From CAZKJL01 sp964611095 (GTDB lineage Bacteria; Patescibacteriota; Gracilibacteria; Peribacterales; Peribacteraceae), in contig CAZSWJ010000026.1 of NCBI GenBank assembly GCA_964611095.1, positions 1 to 11,723 of the forward strand: a DNA stretch of 11,723 bases, in the 5' to 3' direction. Shown here one piece after another: positions 1-6,809 of the stretch (within the stretch, counting starts at the first letter, position 1; every line of letters begins with the position of its first letter). Position numbers and translations under genes: made by a program. Under the pieces are notes generated by a model. It was not told the DNA's origin. It saw only the letters and a list, made by a program, of their open reading frames with translations, and did not search any database.

Positions 1-76
1 TGGTCGGAGCGAAAGGACTCGAACCTTCGGCCTCGTGGTCCCGAACCACGCGCTCTACCAACTGAGCTACGCCCCG
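1..76 (-). tRNA. tRNA-Pro, anticodon CGG
   Basis: Read on the minus strand, the segment folds as a complete 76-nt cloverleaf. It has a 7-bp acceptor stem starting with C1-G72 (typical of bacterial tRNA-Pro), a D arm with GCTC/GAGC, an anticodon stem CGTGG/CCACG around the loop TTCGGGA, a T loop TTCGAGT, discriminator A and an encoded CCA end. The anticodon CGG (plus-strand 41-43) reads CCG proline codons. The CCA end falls exactly on the window edge. The gene diverges from the peroxiredoxin gene. Confidence 0.96.
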
Positions 77-170
77 ACAGTTACAGAAGACAGAAGAAAG
101 ATCAGGTATCGCGACGCGCATTATTCACCGATTTGCCCATCAAAGCCAGAGTAAAGAAGGCCGATCGGCG

Positions 171-179
171 TGCTATCAT
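171..179 (+). promoter_or_regulatory. Extended -10 promoter of the peroxiredoxin gene
   Basis: TGCTATCAT reads as an extended -10 (TGN followed by TATCAT at 174-179). Exactly 6 nt separate the hexamer from the ATG at 186, so transcription would start on the A of the start codon and give a leaderless mRNA. No Shine-Dalgarno sequence and no good -35 is visible, and an extended -10 can do without a -35. The remaining bases between tRNA-Pro and this site show no gene. Confidence 0.5.
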
Positions 180-185
180 CGGCAT

Positions 186-626
186 ATGCTTCAGGTCGGA
201 AACACTTCTCCCGCTTGGTCCGGTCTCGACCAGGACGGCAACAAACGTTCGTCCGCCGACTACGCAGGGACGTGGCTTCTTCTGTATTTTTATCCCAAAG
301 ACGACACGCCGGGGTGCACCATCGAGGCGTGCGGATTTCGCGATGACTACGCGTCGCTCTCCGGGCGCGTCAACATCGTCGGCGTGAGTAAAGATGATGC
401 AGAAAGCCACAAGGCTTTCATCAAGAAATTTTCGCTGCCGTTCCCGCTCATCGCCGATACGGACAAAAAGCTCATTGCAGCCTTCGGTGCGGATGGCGTC
501 GTTTTCCCCAAGCGCGTGACATTTCTCATCGATCCGACCGGCATCATCAAAAAAATCTATCACGGCTTTGACGCGAAGGATCACTCCAAGGACATTGCGA
601 AGGATCTCAAAGAACTCGGACTCTGA
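186..626 (+). CDS. bcp: Thioredoxin-dependent peroxiredoxin, PrxQ/Bcp type
   Basis: This is a 146-residue cytoplasmic thiol peroxidase that reduces H2O2 and organic hydroperoxides and is recycled by thioredoxin. The AhpC/TSA fold covers the whole protein. The active-site segment PKDDTPGCTIEACGFRD (37-53) carries the peroxidatic Cys44. Cys49 sits five residues later, the spacing that defines the atypical two-Cys PrxQ/Bcp class. Thr41 and Pro42 precede the Cys, and Arg110 (in FPKRVTFLID) fits the conserved active-site arginine. Length and motifs are normal, with no secretion signal. The start at 186 is supported by the family N-terminus and by the -10 hexamer 6 nt upstream; no Shine-Dalgarno sequence is seen. 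A lipoprotein gene starts 9 nt after the stop, so the two are probably co-transcribed. Confidence 0.95.
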   Translation: MLQVGNTSPAWSGLDQDGNKRSSADYAGTWLLLYFYPKDDTPGCTIEACGFRDDYASLSGRVNIVGVSKDDAESHKAFIKKFSLPFPLIADTDKKLIAAFGADGVVFPKRVTFLIDPTGIIKKIYHGFDAKDHSKDIAKDLKELGL

Positions 627-635
627 TCTGCCCGT

Positions 636-1241
636 ATGCGAACCCTGCACTCGCACATCTCCGCTTGCACCGTAGCACTCGGGCTGCTGCTCCTCGGTGC
701 ATGCGGCGGCGTCACCCCTGCGACACCGTCGAGCGGAACCGGAGCGATGCTTTCGCCCGTCGATCAAGCCAAGGAACTTCTGTCGATCGAGGCATTGTCA
801 TCCATGTCGTACACCGTCACCGACCCCACGCTTCGGTCGTTGCTCTCGGCATCGGGCAAAGATTTTCGGATGAAACTCGAGGGCGGCGCGTACCGCTTTC
901 CGCCCGGCGCGCTCATGGGCGAATACGCCGTCGTCACGCTGGATTCGGAGCATATGGCGTACGGAGACGTGACGGGTGACGGTGTGACCGATGCGGTGGT
1001 GCCGCTTCGTGCCGGAGAAAAGACAAGCGCCATCGTGGAACTCGCGATCGTTTCGTGGAAAGACGGGGCACCCGCCCATGTCGCGTCGTTTCCGTTGCGG
1101 CACGCCGAACTGCGCGACGTCCGCGTCACCGGCGAATCCGTTCGCGTGCGATTTCTGCAGCCGATTCCGGGAGATCCCGGTCCCTCGAATACGGAACTTG
1201 TCCTTCGGCTCCCTTCGGGGTCCGGCGCTCGTTTGAAATGA
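636..1241 (+). CDS. Small lipoprotein with an Asp-rich calcium-type loop, function unknown
   Basis: This 201-residue protein has a type II signal peptide: a hydrophobic stretch ALGLLLLGAC (14-23) ending in a lipobox with the lipidated Cys23, followed by a flexible Pro/Ser/Thr-rich spacer. The mature part is small and rich in predicted beta strands. It contains YGDVTGDGVTDAVVPL (109-124), a DxxxDGxxD loop like those of FG-GAP or dockerin-type calcium sites. The order of a loop, then a beta strand, then a closing strand of the VRVRFL type resembles small uncharacterised bacterial lipoproteins that share a GDLNGDGxxDA-like motif; I know no function for them. It lies 9 nt behind the peroxiredoxin gene and so is likely in the same operon. 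The product would be a substrate of the Lgt encoded at 7901-8695. No Shine-Dalgarno sequence precedes the ATG. Confidence 0.85.
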   Translation: MRTLHSHISACTVALGLLLLGACGGVTPATPSSGTGAMLSPVDQAKELLSIEALSSMSYTVTDPTLRSLLSASGKDFRMKLEGGAYRFPPGALMGEYAVVTLDSEHMAYGDVTGDGVTDAVVPLRAGEKTSAIVELAIVSWKDGAPAHVASFPLRHAELRDVRVTGESVRVRFLQPIPGDPGPSNTELVLRLPSGSGARLK

Positions 1242-1248
1242 CGATCTG

Positions 1249-1257
1249 TGCTACGAT
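1249..1257 (+). promoter_or_regulatory. Extended -10 promoter of the lemA block
   Basis: TGCTACGAT is an extended -10 (TG at 1249-1250, TACGAT at 1252-1257) and nearly matches the TGCTATCAT before the peroxiredoxin gene. A TTGAAA lies at 1233-1238, but the 13-bp spacing is too short for a normal -35. Transcription would start near 1264 and give a leader of about 23 nt that is pyrimidine-rich and lacks a Shine-Dalgarno sequence before the lemA ATG at 1287. Confidence 0.4.
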
Positions 1258-1286
1258 GCGGACCCATCTTCTTTCACCTTTTCAAC

Positions 1287-1877
1287 ATGGCTTCCGCCGC
1301 TCAATCCAAGAATAAAATTTGGTACATCGTTCTTGCAGTCGTCGTCGTTCTCGGACTGTGGCTCGCCTTGAGCTACAACGGACTCGTGACCTCCAAGGGA
1401 AACGTGGATCGTCAGTGGGCGCAAGTCGAGACGCAGTATCAGCGTCGTGTGGACCTCATCCCCAATTTGGTCAGCACCGTGAAGGGTGCGGCGAACTTCG
1501 AACAGAGCACGTTCACGCAGGTGACCGAGGCCAGAAGCGCGTGGGCGCAGGCCAAGAGCGTCGGCGATCGCGGCCAGCAGATTCAGGCGGCTTCCGGATT
1601 CGATTCGGCTCTCTCCAAGTTGCTCGTGACCGTGGAGGCGTATCCCCAGCTCCAGGCCACGCAGGCGTTCCGCGATCTCATGACGCAGCTCGAGGGAACG
1701 GAAAACCGCATCGCAGTTGCGCGCAAAGATTTCAACGACGCCGTTTTCTCGTACAACCTGAAGGTGAACCGCTTCCCGAGCAACCTCGGCGCAAAGCTGT
1801 TCGGCTTCTCGGCCGAGAAATCGTTCGAGGCCGTGGAAGGCAGCGACGTCGCTCCGGCCGTCGACTTCACGAAGTAA
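1287..1877 (+). CDS. lemA: LemA family membrane protein
   Basis: This is a 196-residue LemA protein. It has one N-terminal membrane helix (about 11-29), then YNGLVTSKGNVDRQWAQVE and the family hallmark YQRRVDLIPNLVSTVKG (51-67), and a long helical-bundle domain facing outward. The C-terminus ends in the typical NRFPSNL and LFGF-x-AEKSFEA segments (about 161-182). LemA proteins are widespread envelope proteins of unknown biochemical role, often encoded next to TPM-domain proteins, as here with 12 nt between the genes. The start at 1287 is chosen because it gives a short polar N-terminus before the membrane helix; an upstream GTG at 1248 would add 13 residues and overlap the proposed promoter. 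No Shine-Dalgarno sequence is visible. Confidence 0.95.
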   Translation: MASAAQSKNKIWYIVLAVVVVLGLWLALSYNGLVTSKGNVDRQWAQVETQYQRRVDLIPNLVSTVKGAANFEQSTFTQVTEARSAWAQAKSVGDRGQQIQAASGFDSALSKLLVTVEAYPQLQATQAFRDLMTQLEGTENRIAVARKDFNDAVFSYNLKVNRFPSNLGAKLFGFSAEKSFEAVEGSDVAPAVDFTK

Positions 1878-1889
1878 GCATTTCGCCTC

Positions 1890-2759
1890 ATGACGCTTTC
1901 TCGATCGTCGATCGGCGGCTTCCTGTTTCTGATCCTGGCTCTTGCGCCGGTCTCCGGTCATGCGTTTGAGGTTCCTCCGAACGATGGATTCGTCACGGAC
2001 ACCGCGAACATCTTCACCGCCGAGGGCAAAGCCGCCATCGAGCGGAAGCTGACGGACTACCGAGCCGCGACGAGCAACGAAATCGCGGTGGTCACCGTGC
2101 CGTCCCTCGGTGGCGAGGCCATCGAGGAAGTCGGCCTGGAGATCGCCCGCAAGTGGGGCGTCGGTTCCGTAAAGAACAACGGCATCCTCATTCTCGTGGC
2201 GTACGAGGAGCGCGAAGTTCGTTTCGACATCGGCTACGGCCTTGAAGGTGCGGTGCCCGACATCGTCGCCAAAGGCGTCATCGACGAAGACATCATTCCG
2301 CATTTCCGCGACGGCGATTATTCGGGCGGCGTCATCGCCGCGATCGATGCCCTGCAAAAGCACATCGGCGGCGAATACACCGCCGAGCGGTACGCGCAGC
2401 AGGAAGACAGCGGATTTCCACCCGTCTTGCTCTTCGTGGGATTCATCATGTTCCAGTGGCTCATCGCCGTCATGGGTCGCACGAAATCGTGGTGGCTGGG
2501 CGGCGTCTTCGGCGGCATCGCGGGCCTCGGCCTTGCGGCACTCTACGCATGGTGGCTCGCCATTCCGATTCTCGTGATCGTCGGACTGTTTCTTGATTTC
2601 ATCGTTTCGCAGAACTACAAGCGTCGCGGCACCACCAAGTGGTGGGCGGGCGGCGGGTGGGGCCCGGGCGGCGGATTCGGCGGAGGAAGCGGCGGCGGTG
2701 GATTCGGAGGTTTCGGCGGAGGAAGTTTCGGAGGCGGAGGCGCAAGCGGACGTTGGTAA
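1890..2759 (+). CDS. TPM-domain (YgcG-like) membrane protein with glycine-rich tail
   Basis: This 289-residue protein has a signal peptide (about 1-25, hydrophobic core FLFLILALAP, cleavage after GHA). A TPM domain follows (about 30-160), with the start motif VPPNDGFVTDTANIF, the core ATSNEIAVVTVPSL, KWGVGSVKNNGILILVA and the strongly conserved REVRFDIGYGLEG (108-120). Hydrophobic helices lie at about 176-196 and 202-240, then a basic patch and a Gly-rich tail (about 254-286) ending in ASGRW. This is the YgcG-type layout: extracytoplasmic TPM domain, membrane segments, GGGxFGG tail. Some TPM domains were reported as phosphatases (thylakoid TLP18.3) and others act in photosystem repair or as binding modules, so an enzymatic role is not assured. 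It follows lemA by 12 nt, a widely conserved pairing that suggests a shared envelope function. Confidence 0.93.
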   Translation: MTLSRSSIGGFLFLILALAPVSGHAFEVPPNDGFVTDTANIFTAEGKAAIERKLTDYRAATSNEIAVVTVPSLGGEAIEEVGLEIARKWGVGSVKNNGILILVAYEEREVRFDIGYGLEGAVPDIVAKGVIDEDIIPHFRDGDYSGGVIAAIDALQKHIGGEYTAERYAQQEDSGFPPVLLFVGFIMFQWLIAVMGRTKSWWLGGVFGGIAGLGLAALYAWWLAIPILVIVGLFLDFIVSQNYKRRGTTKWWAGGGWGPGGGFGGGSGGGGFGGFGGGSFGGGGASGRW

Positions 2760-2780
2760 TGCTTCTTTTCTTCTCCTCTC

Positions 2781-3743
2781 ATGCACATCGCTTCGGTCGT
2801 TCTCACGGCACTGCTCATCACCGACTTCCTGCAGGTCCGCATGCCCGTCCATCCCGCGGCTCCGGCCGAGCAGACGGCAAGCTCCGTTACGGGTGCGGGT
2901 GACCTGCTCGCAACGCTGACCGTGGATCCCATTCAGGGCTCCGTGCCGCTGGGCGCCACGCGCGTGCGCATGGCCACGCTCAACTTGTCCGCGTCGTGCG
3001 ATGCGGACATCACGGTGCAGAGCGTGGAATTCGCTCACGTCGGTCTGGGTGAAGCCACCGACATCACGGGCCTGTACCTGGCCGACGGTTTCCGCCGCAT
3101 CAGCCGAGCCGGCCGCTTCGATACGAGGAGCAGAACCGCGACGTTGCGAGTGCCGTCACTCAAAATTCCGAGCTGCGGCGCCGTGCGCCTGTCCGTTCTC
3201 GCCGACTACAGCCCGACGGCGACGGTCGCTTCCGAACACGGCGTCACCATCGCGCACGCCGCCGACATTCAGTCCACGGCGAAGAACGTCACGCTGTCGC
3301 AAACCGATTCGTACGAGCGCGTCGTGGCTTCTCCGAAGCAAGCCGGAAGCATCACGGTGACGTTTTTGCCCACGACCACGTTGATGCGATACGGGCGCGT
3401 GGAGACCGTCGCACGTTTGCAGCTGACGTCCGACATCAAAACCGATCACCTGCTCACGAGGATCACGCTCACGAACATGGAAGGCGCGCGTGACATGGAC
3501 CTCATCGATCTCAGACTTGAGACGCGTTCGGGACAGGCACTGACACCGATCGCTCAACGCATGCACGGCAGAACCGTCACGCTCGATTTCTCTCCGTCGT
3601 ACGTTCTGGAGCGCGGCAAGACCGTCGTGCTCCTTCTCAAGGCCACGGGCAACGCCTCCGTTCGCAAAAAAGTGGACTTCATCCTTCAGGAGAAATCCGA
3701 CTTGGAGTCGATGACGTATCGCCCCGAGAGACTCGCCGAGTAG
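2781..3743 (+). CDS. Secreted protein with two beta-sandwich-like repeats, function unknown
   Basis: This is a 320-residue protein with a short N-terminal hydrophobic segment (VVLTALLITDFL, 6-17) that could act as a signal or anchor. Two regions look like copies of one domain. Region 62-158 has VRMATLNLSASCDADITVQSV, then an acidic ATDITGLYLADG turn and a closing RLSVLADYSPTA strand. Region 208-302 has ETVARLQLTSDIKTDHLLTR, then ARDMDLIDLRLE and VVLLLKATGNAS. The pattern of a core strand, a 'd.dl..l.L' turn and a final L.v.AD/Katg strand recalls repeat domains of secreted and S-layer-like proteins in Patescibacteria, by general resemblance only. Cys73 and Cys132 could form a disulfide in the first repeat. 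It starts 21 nt after the TPM gene behind a pyrimidine-rich leader without a Shine-Dalgarno sequence, so it is probably in the lemA operon. Confidence 0.82.
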   Translation: MHIASVVLTALLITDFLQVRMPVHPAAPAEQTASSVTGAGDLLATLTVDPIQGSVPLGATRVRMATLNLSASCDADITVQSVEFAHVGLGEATDITGLYLADGFRRISRAGRFDTRSRTATLRVPSLKIPSCGAVRLSVLADYSPTATVASEHGVTIAHAADIQSTAKNVTLSQTDSYERVVASPKQAGSITVTFLPTTTLMRYGRVETVARLQLTSDIKTDHLLTRITLTNMEGARDMDLIDLRLETRSGQALTPIAQRMHGRTVTLDFSPSYVLERGKTVVLLLKATGNASVRKKVDFILQEKSDLESMTYRPERLAE

Positions 3744-3763
3744 TGATGTGATCCGATCCTCTG

Positions 3764-3769
3764 TACACT
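3764..3769 (+). promoter_or_regulatory. Possible -10 hexamer before the second lipoprotein gene
   Basis: TACACT lies in the 34-nt gap after the secreted-repeat gene, 8 nt before the ATG at 3778. Transcription from it would begin 1-3 nt before or at the start codon. There is no convincing -35 and no Shine-Dalgarno sequence. It fits the spacing seen at other transcription-unit starts in the window but is weak on its own. Confidence 0.35.
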
Positions 3770-3777
3770 CCGCCCGC

Positions 3778-4614
3778 ATGTTTTCACTTCGTCGTGTTTT
3801 GCCGCTCATCGGTCTCTGTCTTTTGGCGGCTTCCTGCGGCAGCGCACCCGACTTGCCGCCCGGTGAAGTGATTCGTCGCGCGGTCATCAACAGTCACTTG
3901 CTCGACTCGGTCGCCGTCTCCGTTTCGGCGTCGTTCGGCACGGAAGGTTCATCGTCGCTGTCGGGAAGCTTGGTGGCCCAAGGCGTGCTCCGAAACGGCG
4001 GCCAGGCATGGTCGGCCGACGCCGCGTTCGACACCGAGCGCACCGGACGCACGGGATACAAGCACGCGTCGGGACGCATCATCGCATCGGTCCCGGGCGA
4101 CGGCAGAACGTTCCTGCGCTTCGAGTCGCTGCAAGGGCTCGACATCAAATTTCCGGTGCTTTCTTCCACGGGAACGACGAGCGGTTGGTGGGTCATCGGA
4201 ACCGAAAGCAAGCCCGATGCTCCGACCGTCGCGCAGACCGCACCCGACCCCGCCGTGCTCGATTCGTACGCATCGGCGCTGACGGTGACGGAAAATCTGG
4301 GAACGCAGCGCGGACGCGACGGCACCTTGCAGTACCACTACCGCGTGAAACTCGATCCGTCGTTCATGCGCTCGCTCGCCGGCTCCGATACGGACGACGC
4401 CACCGCCGAGGGAGAGTTGTGGATTTCCACCGTGGACTTCAGCCTGCGCCGCGTGCAGTGGGTCATCGGCGGTTTGCCCACGAGCTCGGGGCCCATCGGC
4501 CTCAGAGTCGATGCGGCGTTCAGCGATCAAAACAGAGCACCCCTCGTTCGGCGTCCGACGGGAAGCGCCGCGACGCTTCCGCTCGACAGTATCTTCGCCA
4601 TCTTTTCGCTCTAG
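3778..4614 (+). CDS. Lipoprotein, function unknown
   Basis: This 278-residue protein has a clear lipoprotein signal: two arginines, then VLPLIGLCLLAASC with lipobox LAASC and lipidated Cys20. The mature region is rich in alternating beta-strand patterns. It opens with a short helix-like segment (GEVIRRAVINSHLLDSVAV), then SLSGSLVAQGVLRNGG and strands around residues 100-130 and 195-230. A helix plus repeated long strands is reminiscent of LolA/LppX-type lipoprotein folds, but I see no diagnostic motif, so this is only a structural guess. The start at 3778 is preferred over an in-frame start at 3748 because it puts the arginines directly before the hydrophobic core and follows a -10-like TACACT. 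It lies between the secreted-repeat gene and the PKD gene and probably belongs to the same surface-protein set. Confidence 0.83.
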   Translation: MFSLRRVLPLIGLCLLAASCGSAPDLPPGEVIRRAVINSHLLDSVAVSVSASFGTEGSSSLSGSLVAQGVLRNGGQAWSADAAFDTERTGRTGYKHASGRIIASVPGDGRTFLRFESLQGLDIKFPVLSSTGTTSGWWVIGTESKPDAPTVAQTAPDPAVLDSYASALTVTENLGTQRGRDGTLQYHYRVKLDPSFMRSLAGSDTDDATAEGELWISTVDFSLRRVQWVIGGLPTSSGPIGLRVDAAFSDQNRAPLVRRPTGSAATLPLDSIFAIFSL

Positions 4615-4641
4615 CCGCCAGTTCCGCCCACACTGACTTGC

Positions 4642-6714
4642 ATGGATACTGTGGGAGAAACACCCATGCAAGATCCGAGCACACCAACACCGGTCGATGG
4701 CATCGTTGCGCCGGCATCCGAACGTGCTCCCGAACCGGCTTCACCGACTCCCGATCTTCCCGCACCGAAGCCGCAGCGCGCGGCGCTCAATCTGACGGTG
4801 CCGCTGTTCGTGGCCGTGGGAGCCATTTACGTGCTTCTCGGTGTCGTCTTCATGAGCATGTTTCCGCGGGCCGACGGAAGTTTGTCGACGCTCAAGTGGG
4901 GCGTGACGGTGGTGTATGGCGTCGGACTCATCACTGCATTCATCTTCGGAACGATGGGGTACCTCCGCATCACCGCGCTCAAGGACCGTCCGAGACTTCG
5001 TCTGACGGCGCTCATCCGTCTCATCGCGTTCACCGCTCCGGCGGTCATCATCAGCTTGCTCGTCGTCTTCCTCATCAACCTTCCGCCGAAGCTGCGGCTC
5101 AACGTCATCTCGCCGCGGACGTCGGCCGAACTCATCGCGCCCGTGTCGGTGACCTTCGGCATGGATACGGCGCTCAAGTACTTCGCCGATCAGAAACTCA
5201 CGCCGCTCAAGTACGAATGGGACTACAACAACGACGGCGTCATGGACCAAGAAACGTTCGATCCGCAGTCCACGTACCTCGCCACGAAAGCCGGCATCTA
5301 CAGCATCGTCGCCCGCGTCACCATGACGAGCGGTGCCATCAAGACCGTGGTGTACCGCTTGGTGGTGCCCCGCGCCAGCTTCGGCGTGCAGCCGTTCTAT
5401 CCCATCATCGAGGAACCGGCGACATTCTCGCTGGAACACATGTTCCCCAAGTCCGCCGATTCTTCCCTGCCCAAACTACAGAAGGCCAAGTGGGACTTCG
5501 ACGGTGACGGCAACGTCGATCTGGAGAGCGACAAGCTCACGGTGTCGTACACGTACCACAAACTCGGCGCCGTGAACGTCGCGGTGTCGATGACGCTGAC
5601 GAACCAGTCGCAGTCGTCACTCCAGCGCACGGTACAAGTGGTGAATCCTCCCGAGCAACCGTTCCCGGTGACGCTCGAGACGGAGCCCTCGACGCTCCTC
5701 GGGCCGCCGCCTTTCGGCGTACTCTTCACCATCAAGACCAAAGAGCCCATCGCCAACGCGGCATGGGATTTCGGCAACGGCAAGACCGCCGAAGGGCTCA
5801 GGGTCGCCCAAGTGTTTTCGGCCGTCGGCAGCTTCGTGGTGAACGCCACGGTCCGCTCCCAGAGCGGTTCCATCGCCAAGCTCAGCAAAGTGGTCCGCGT
5901 CACGAATCCGCTCGAGATCCGCGACCTCAACTTCACGGGTTCGCCCGCGGTGCGCGACTTCACCATCGAGGGTGAGGTGCCGCTCATCATCAACCTCACG
6001 CCGAACACCATTCAGCCGCTCATCACGTTCTCGTGGGATGCGCCGAGCGCCACGGAATCCGAGGCGACGGACAAGAGCTTCCACGCCGTGTACCGCGATC
6101 AGGGCAAGTACTACATCGACCTCATCGGCATCGATCCGGACCAGAACGTCTTCCGCAAACGGATCACCGTCGATGCCAAACCTCCGTCGTCCCTCGCGTC
6201 GTTCTCCATGGACCCCGAGGCTCCCACGGCCCCCGCACTCGTGCGGTTCGATGCCTCCGACACGTTCGTTCCCGCCGGACAGGAGATCACCGGCTTCGAG
6301 TGGAACTTCGGCGATTCGTCGTCGCAGGACCGCACAAAGTTCTCGGGTGCGCGCATCGAGCACCAGTTCGACCAGCCCGGCACGTACGTCATCGAGCTCA
6401 CCGTTCGCACCACGGCGGGTCAATCGTTCAGCGGCAAACGCACGCTCCTCGTCCGTGCACCGCTCATCGACGCGTGCTTCCTGCCGAGTCGCAAGAGCGG
6501 CAAGGCGCCGCTCGGGGTTCGGTTCGACAGCTCGTGTTCCACGGGCGACTTCACGTCCTGGCTCTGGGATTTCGGTGACAACGCGCAGAGCGACATGCAG
6601 AGTCCCACACACGTCTTCTTGGAGCCCGGTGAATACAAGGTCACGCTTACGGCCACCACCGCGAGCAATCTGAAGAGCACGAAATCATCCATCATTTCCG
6701 TCACTGCCGAATGA
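4642..6714 (+). CDS. Membrane-anchored protein with about six PKD-like domains
   Basis: This is a 690-residue protein. A Pro/Thr-rich cytoplasmic-like N-terminus (1-48) is followed by three membrane helices (about 51-74, 85-108 and 122-147) and a long outer region of tandem PKD-like beta-sandwich domains. Their WDFGDG-type hallmarks are YEWDYNNDGVMD (191-202), KWDFDGDGNVDLE (283-295), AWDFGNGKT (374-382), SWDAPS (464-469), EWNFGDSSS (553-561) and LWDFGDNAQ (641-649). Each has a closing G.Y/F.V strand, for example GTYVIELTV and GEYKVTLTA. The first two carry Asp/Asn-rich calcium-like loops. C612 and C632 in the last domain may form a disulfide. PKD domains usually serve in surface adhesion or as spacers. 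The start is uncertain: 4642 follows a CACACT hexamer by 7 nt, while ATG 4666 has GGGAG 8 nt upstream and would remove 8 residues. The stop overlaps the next small gene by 4 nt. Confidence 0.9.
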   Translation: MDTVGETPMQDPSTPTPVDGIVAPASERAPEPASPTPDLPAPKPQRAALNLTVPLFVAVGAIYVLLGVVFMSMFPRADGSLSTLKWGVTVVYGVGLITAFIFGTMGYLRITALKDRPRLRLTALIRLIAFTAPAVIISLLVVFLINLPPKLRLNVISPRTSAELIAPVSVTFGMDTALKYFADQKLTPLKYEWDYNNDGVMDQETFDPQSTYLATKAGIYSIVARVTMTSGAIKTVVYRLVVPRASFGVQPFYPIIEEPATFSLEHMFPKSADSSLPKLQKAKWDFDGDGNVDLESDKLTVSYTYHKLGAVNVAVSMTLTNQSQSSLQRTVQVVNPPEQPFPVTLETEPSTLLGPPPFGVLFTIKTKEPIANAAWDFGNGKTAEGLRVAQVFSAVGSFVVNATVRSQSGSIAKLSKVVRVTNPLEIRDLNFTGSPAVRDFTIEGEVPLIINLTPNTIQPLITFSWDAPSATESEATDKSFHAVYRDQGKYYIDLIGIDPDQNVFRKRITVDAKPPSSLASFSMDPEAPTAPALVRFDASDTFVPAGQEITGFEWNFGDSSSQDRTKFSGARIEHQFDQPGTYVIELTVRTTAGQSFSGKRTLLVRAPLIDACFLPSRKSGKAPLGVRFDSSCSTGDFTSWLWDFGDNAQSDMQSPTHVFLEPGEYKVTLTATTASNLKSTKSSIISVTAE

Positions 6715-6809
6715 AAACTCAATCAATGATCCGCGTCATCGCCATCGTGGGAGTCCTCGCCATTCTTCTTGGCGCACTCCTGCCTGCGCTCGGCGGCATG
6801 CAGTTCTAA
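6711..6809 (+). CDS. 32-residue single-span membrane microprotein
   Basis: This small reading frame encodes 32 residues: a short polar, positively charged start (MKTQSMIR), then one strongly hydrophobic segment (VIAIVGVLAILLGALLPAL, 9-27) and a tail ending GGMQF. Its ATG overlaps the PKD gene's TGA in an ATGA arrangement, which suggests translational coupling. Its TAA (6807-6809) overlaps the end of the convergent tsaD gene, so it fills the gap between the two genes. The Gly/Ala/Leu helix is typical of a small membrane subunit or membrane-protein partner. I do not recognise a family. Coupling to the PKD protein suggests a partner or stabiliser in the same membrane complex, which is inference. 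It is below the length cut-off most gene finders use. Confidence 0.62.
   Translation: MKTQSMIRVIAIVGVLAILLGALLPALGGMQF

Noticed and set aside
1251..3038. 595-codon open frame on the minus strand across lemA and the TPM gene
   Set aside because: It is antisense to two genes with clear family motifs; its translation is low-complexity and Arg/Glu/His-rich, as expected for the mirror of GC-rich coding DNA.
4653..4657. GGGAG as proof that the PKD gene starts at 4666
   Set aside because: The spacing suits a Shine-Dalgarno sequence, but convincing ones are absent elsewhere in the window, so it may be chance; the start is left open.
4008..5507. 499-codon open frame on the plus strand spanning the second lipoprotein and the PKD gene
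   Set aside because: It is Arg/His-rich with no motifs, and the other frame carries a lipobox, membrane helices and PKD signatures.
5617..6612. 331-codon minus-strand open frame inside the PKD gene
   Set aside because: It is a shadow of repeated PKD coding sequence with no recognisable domain.
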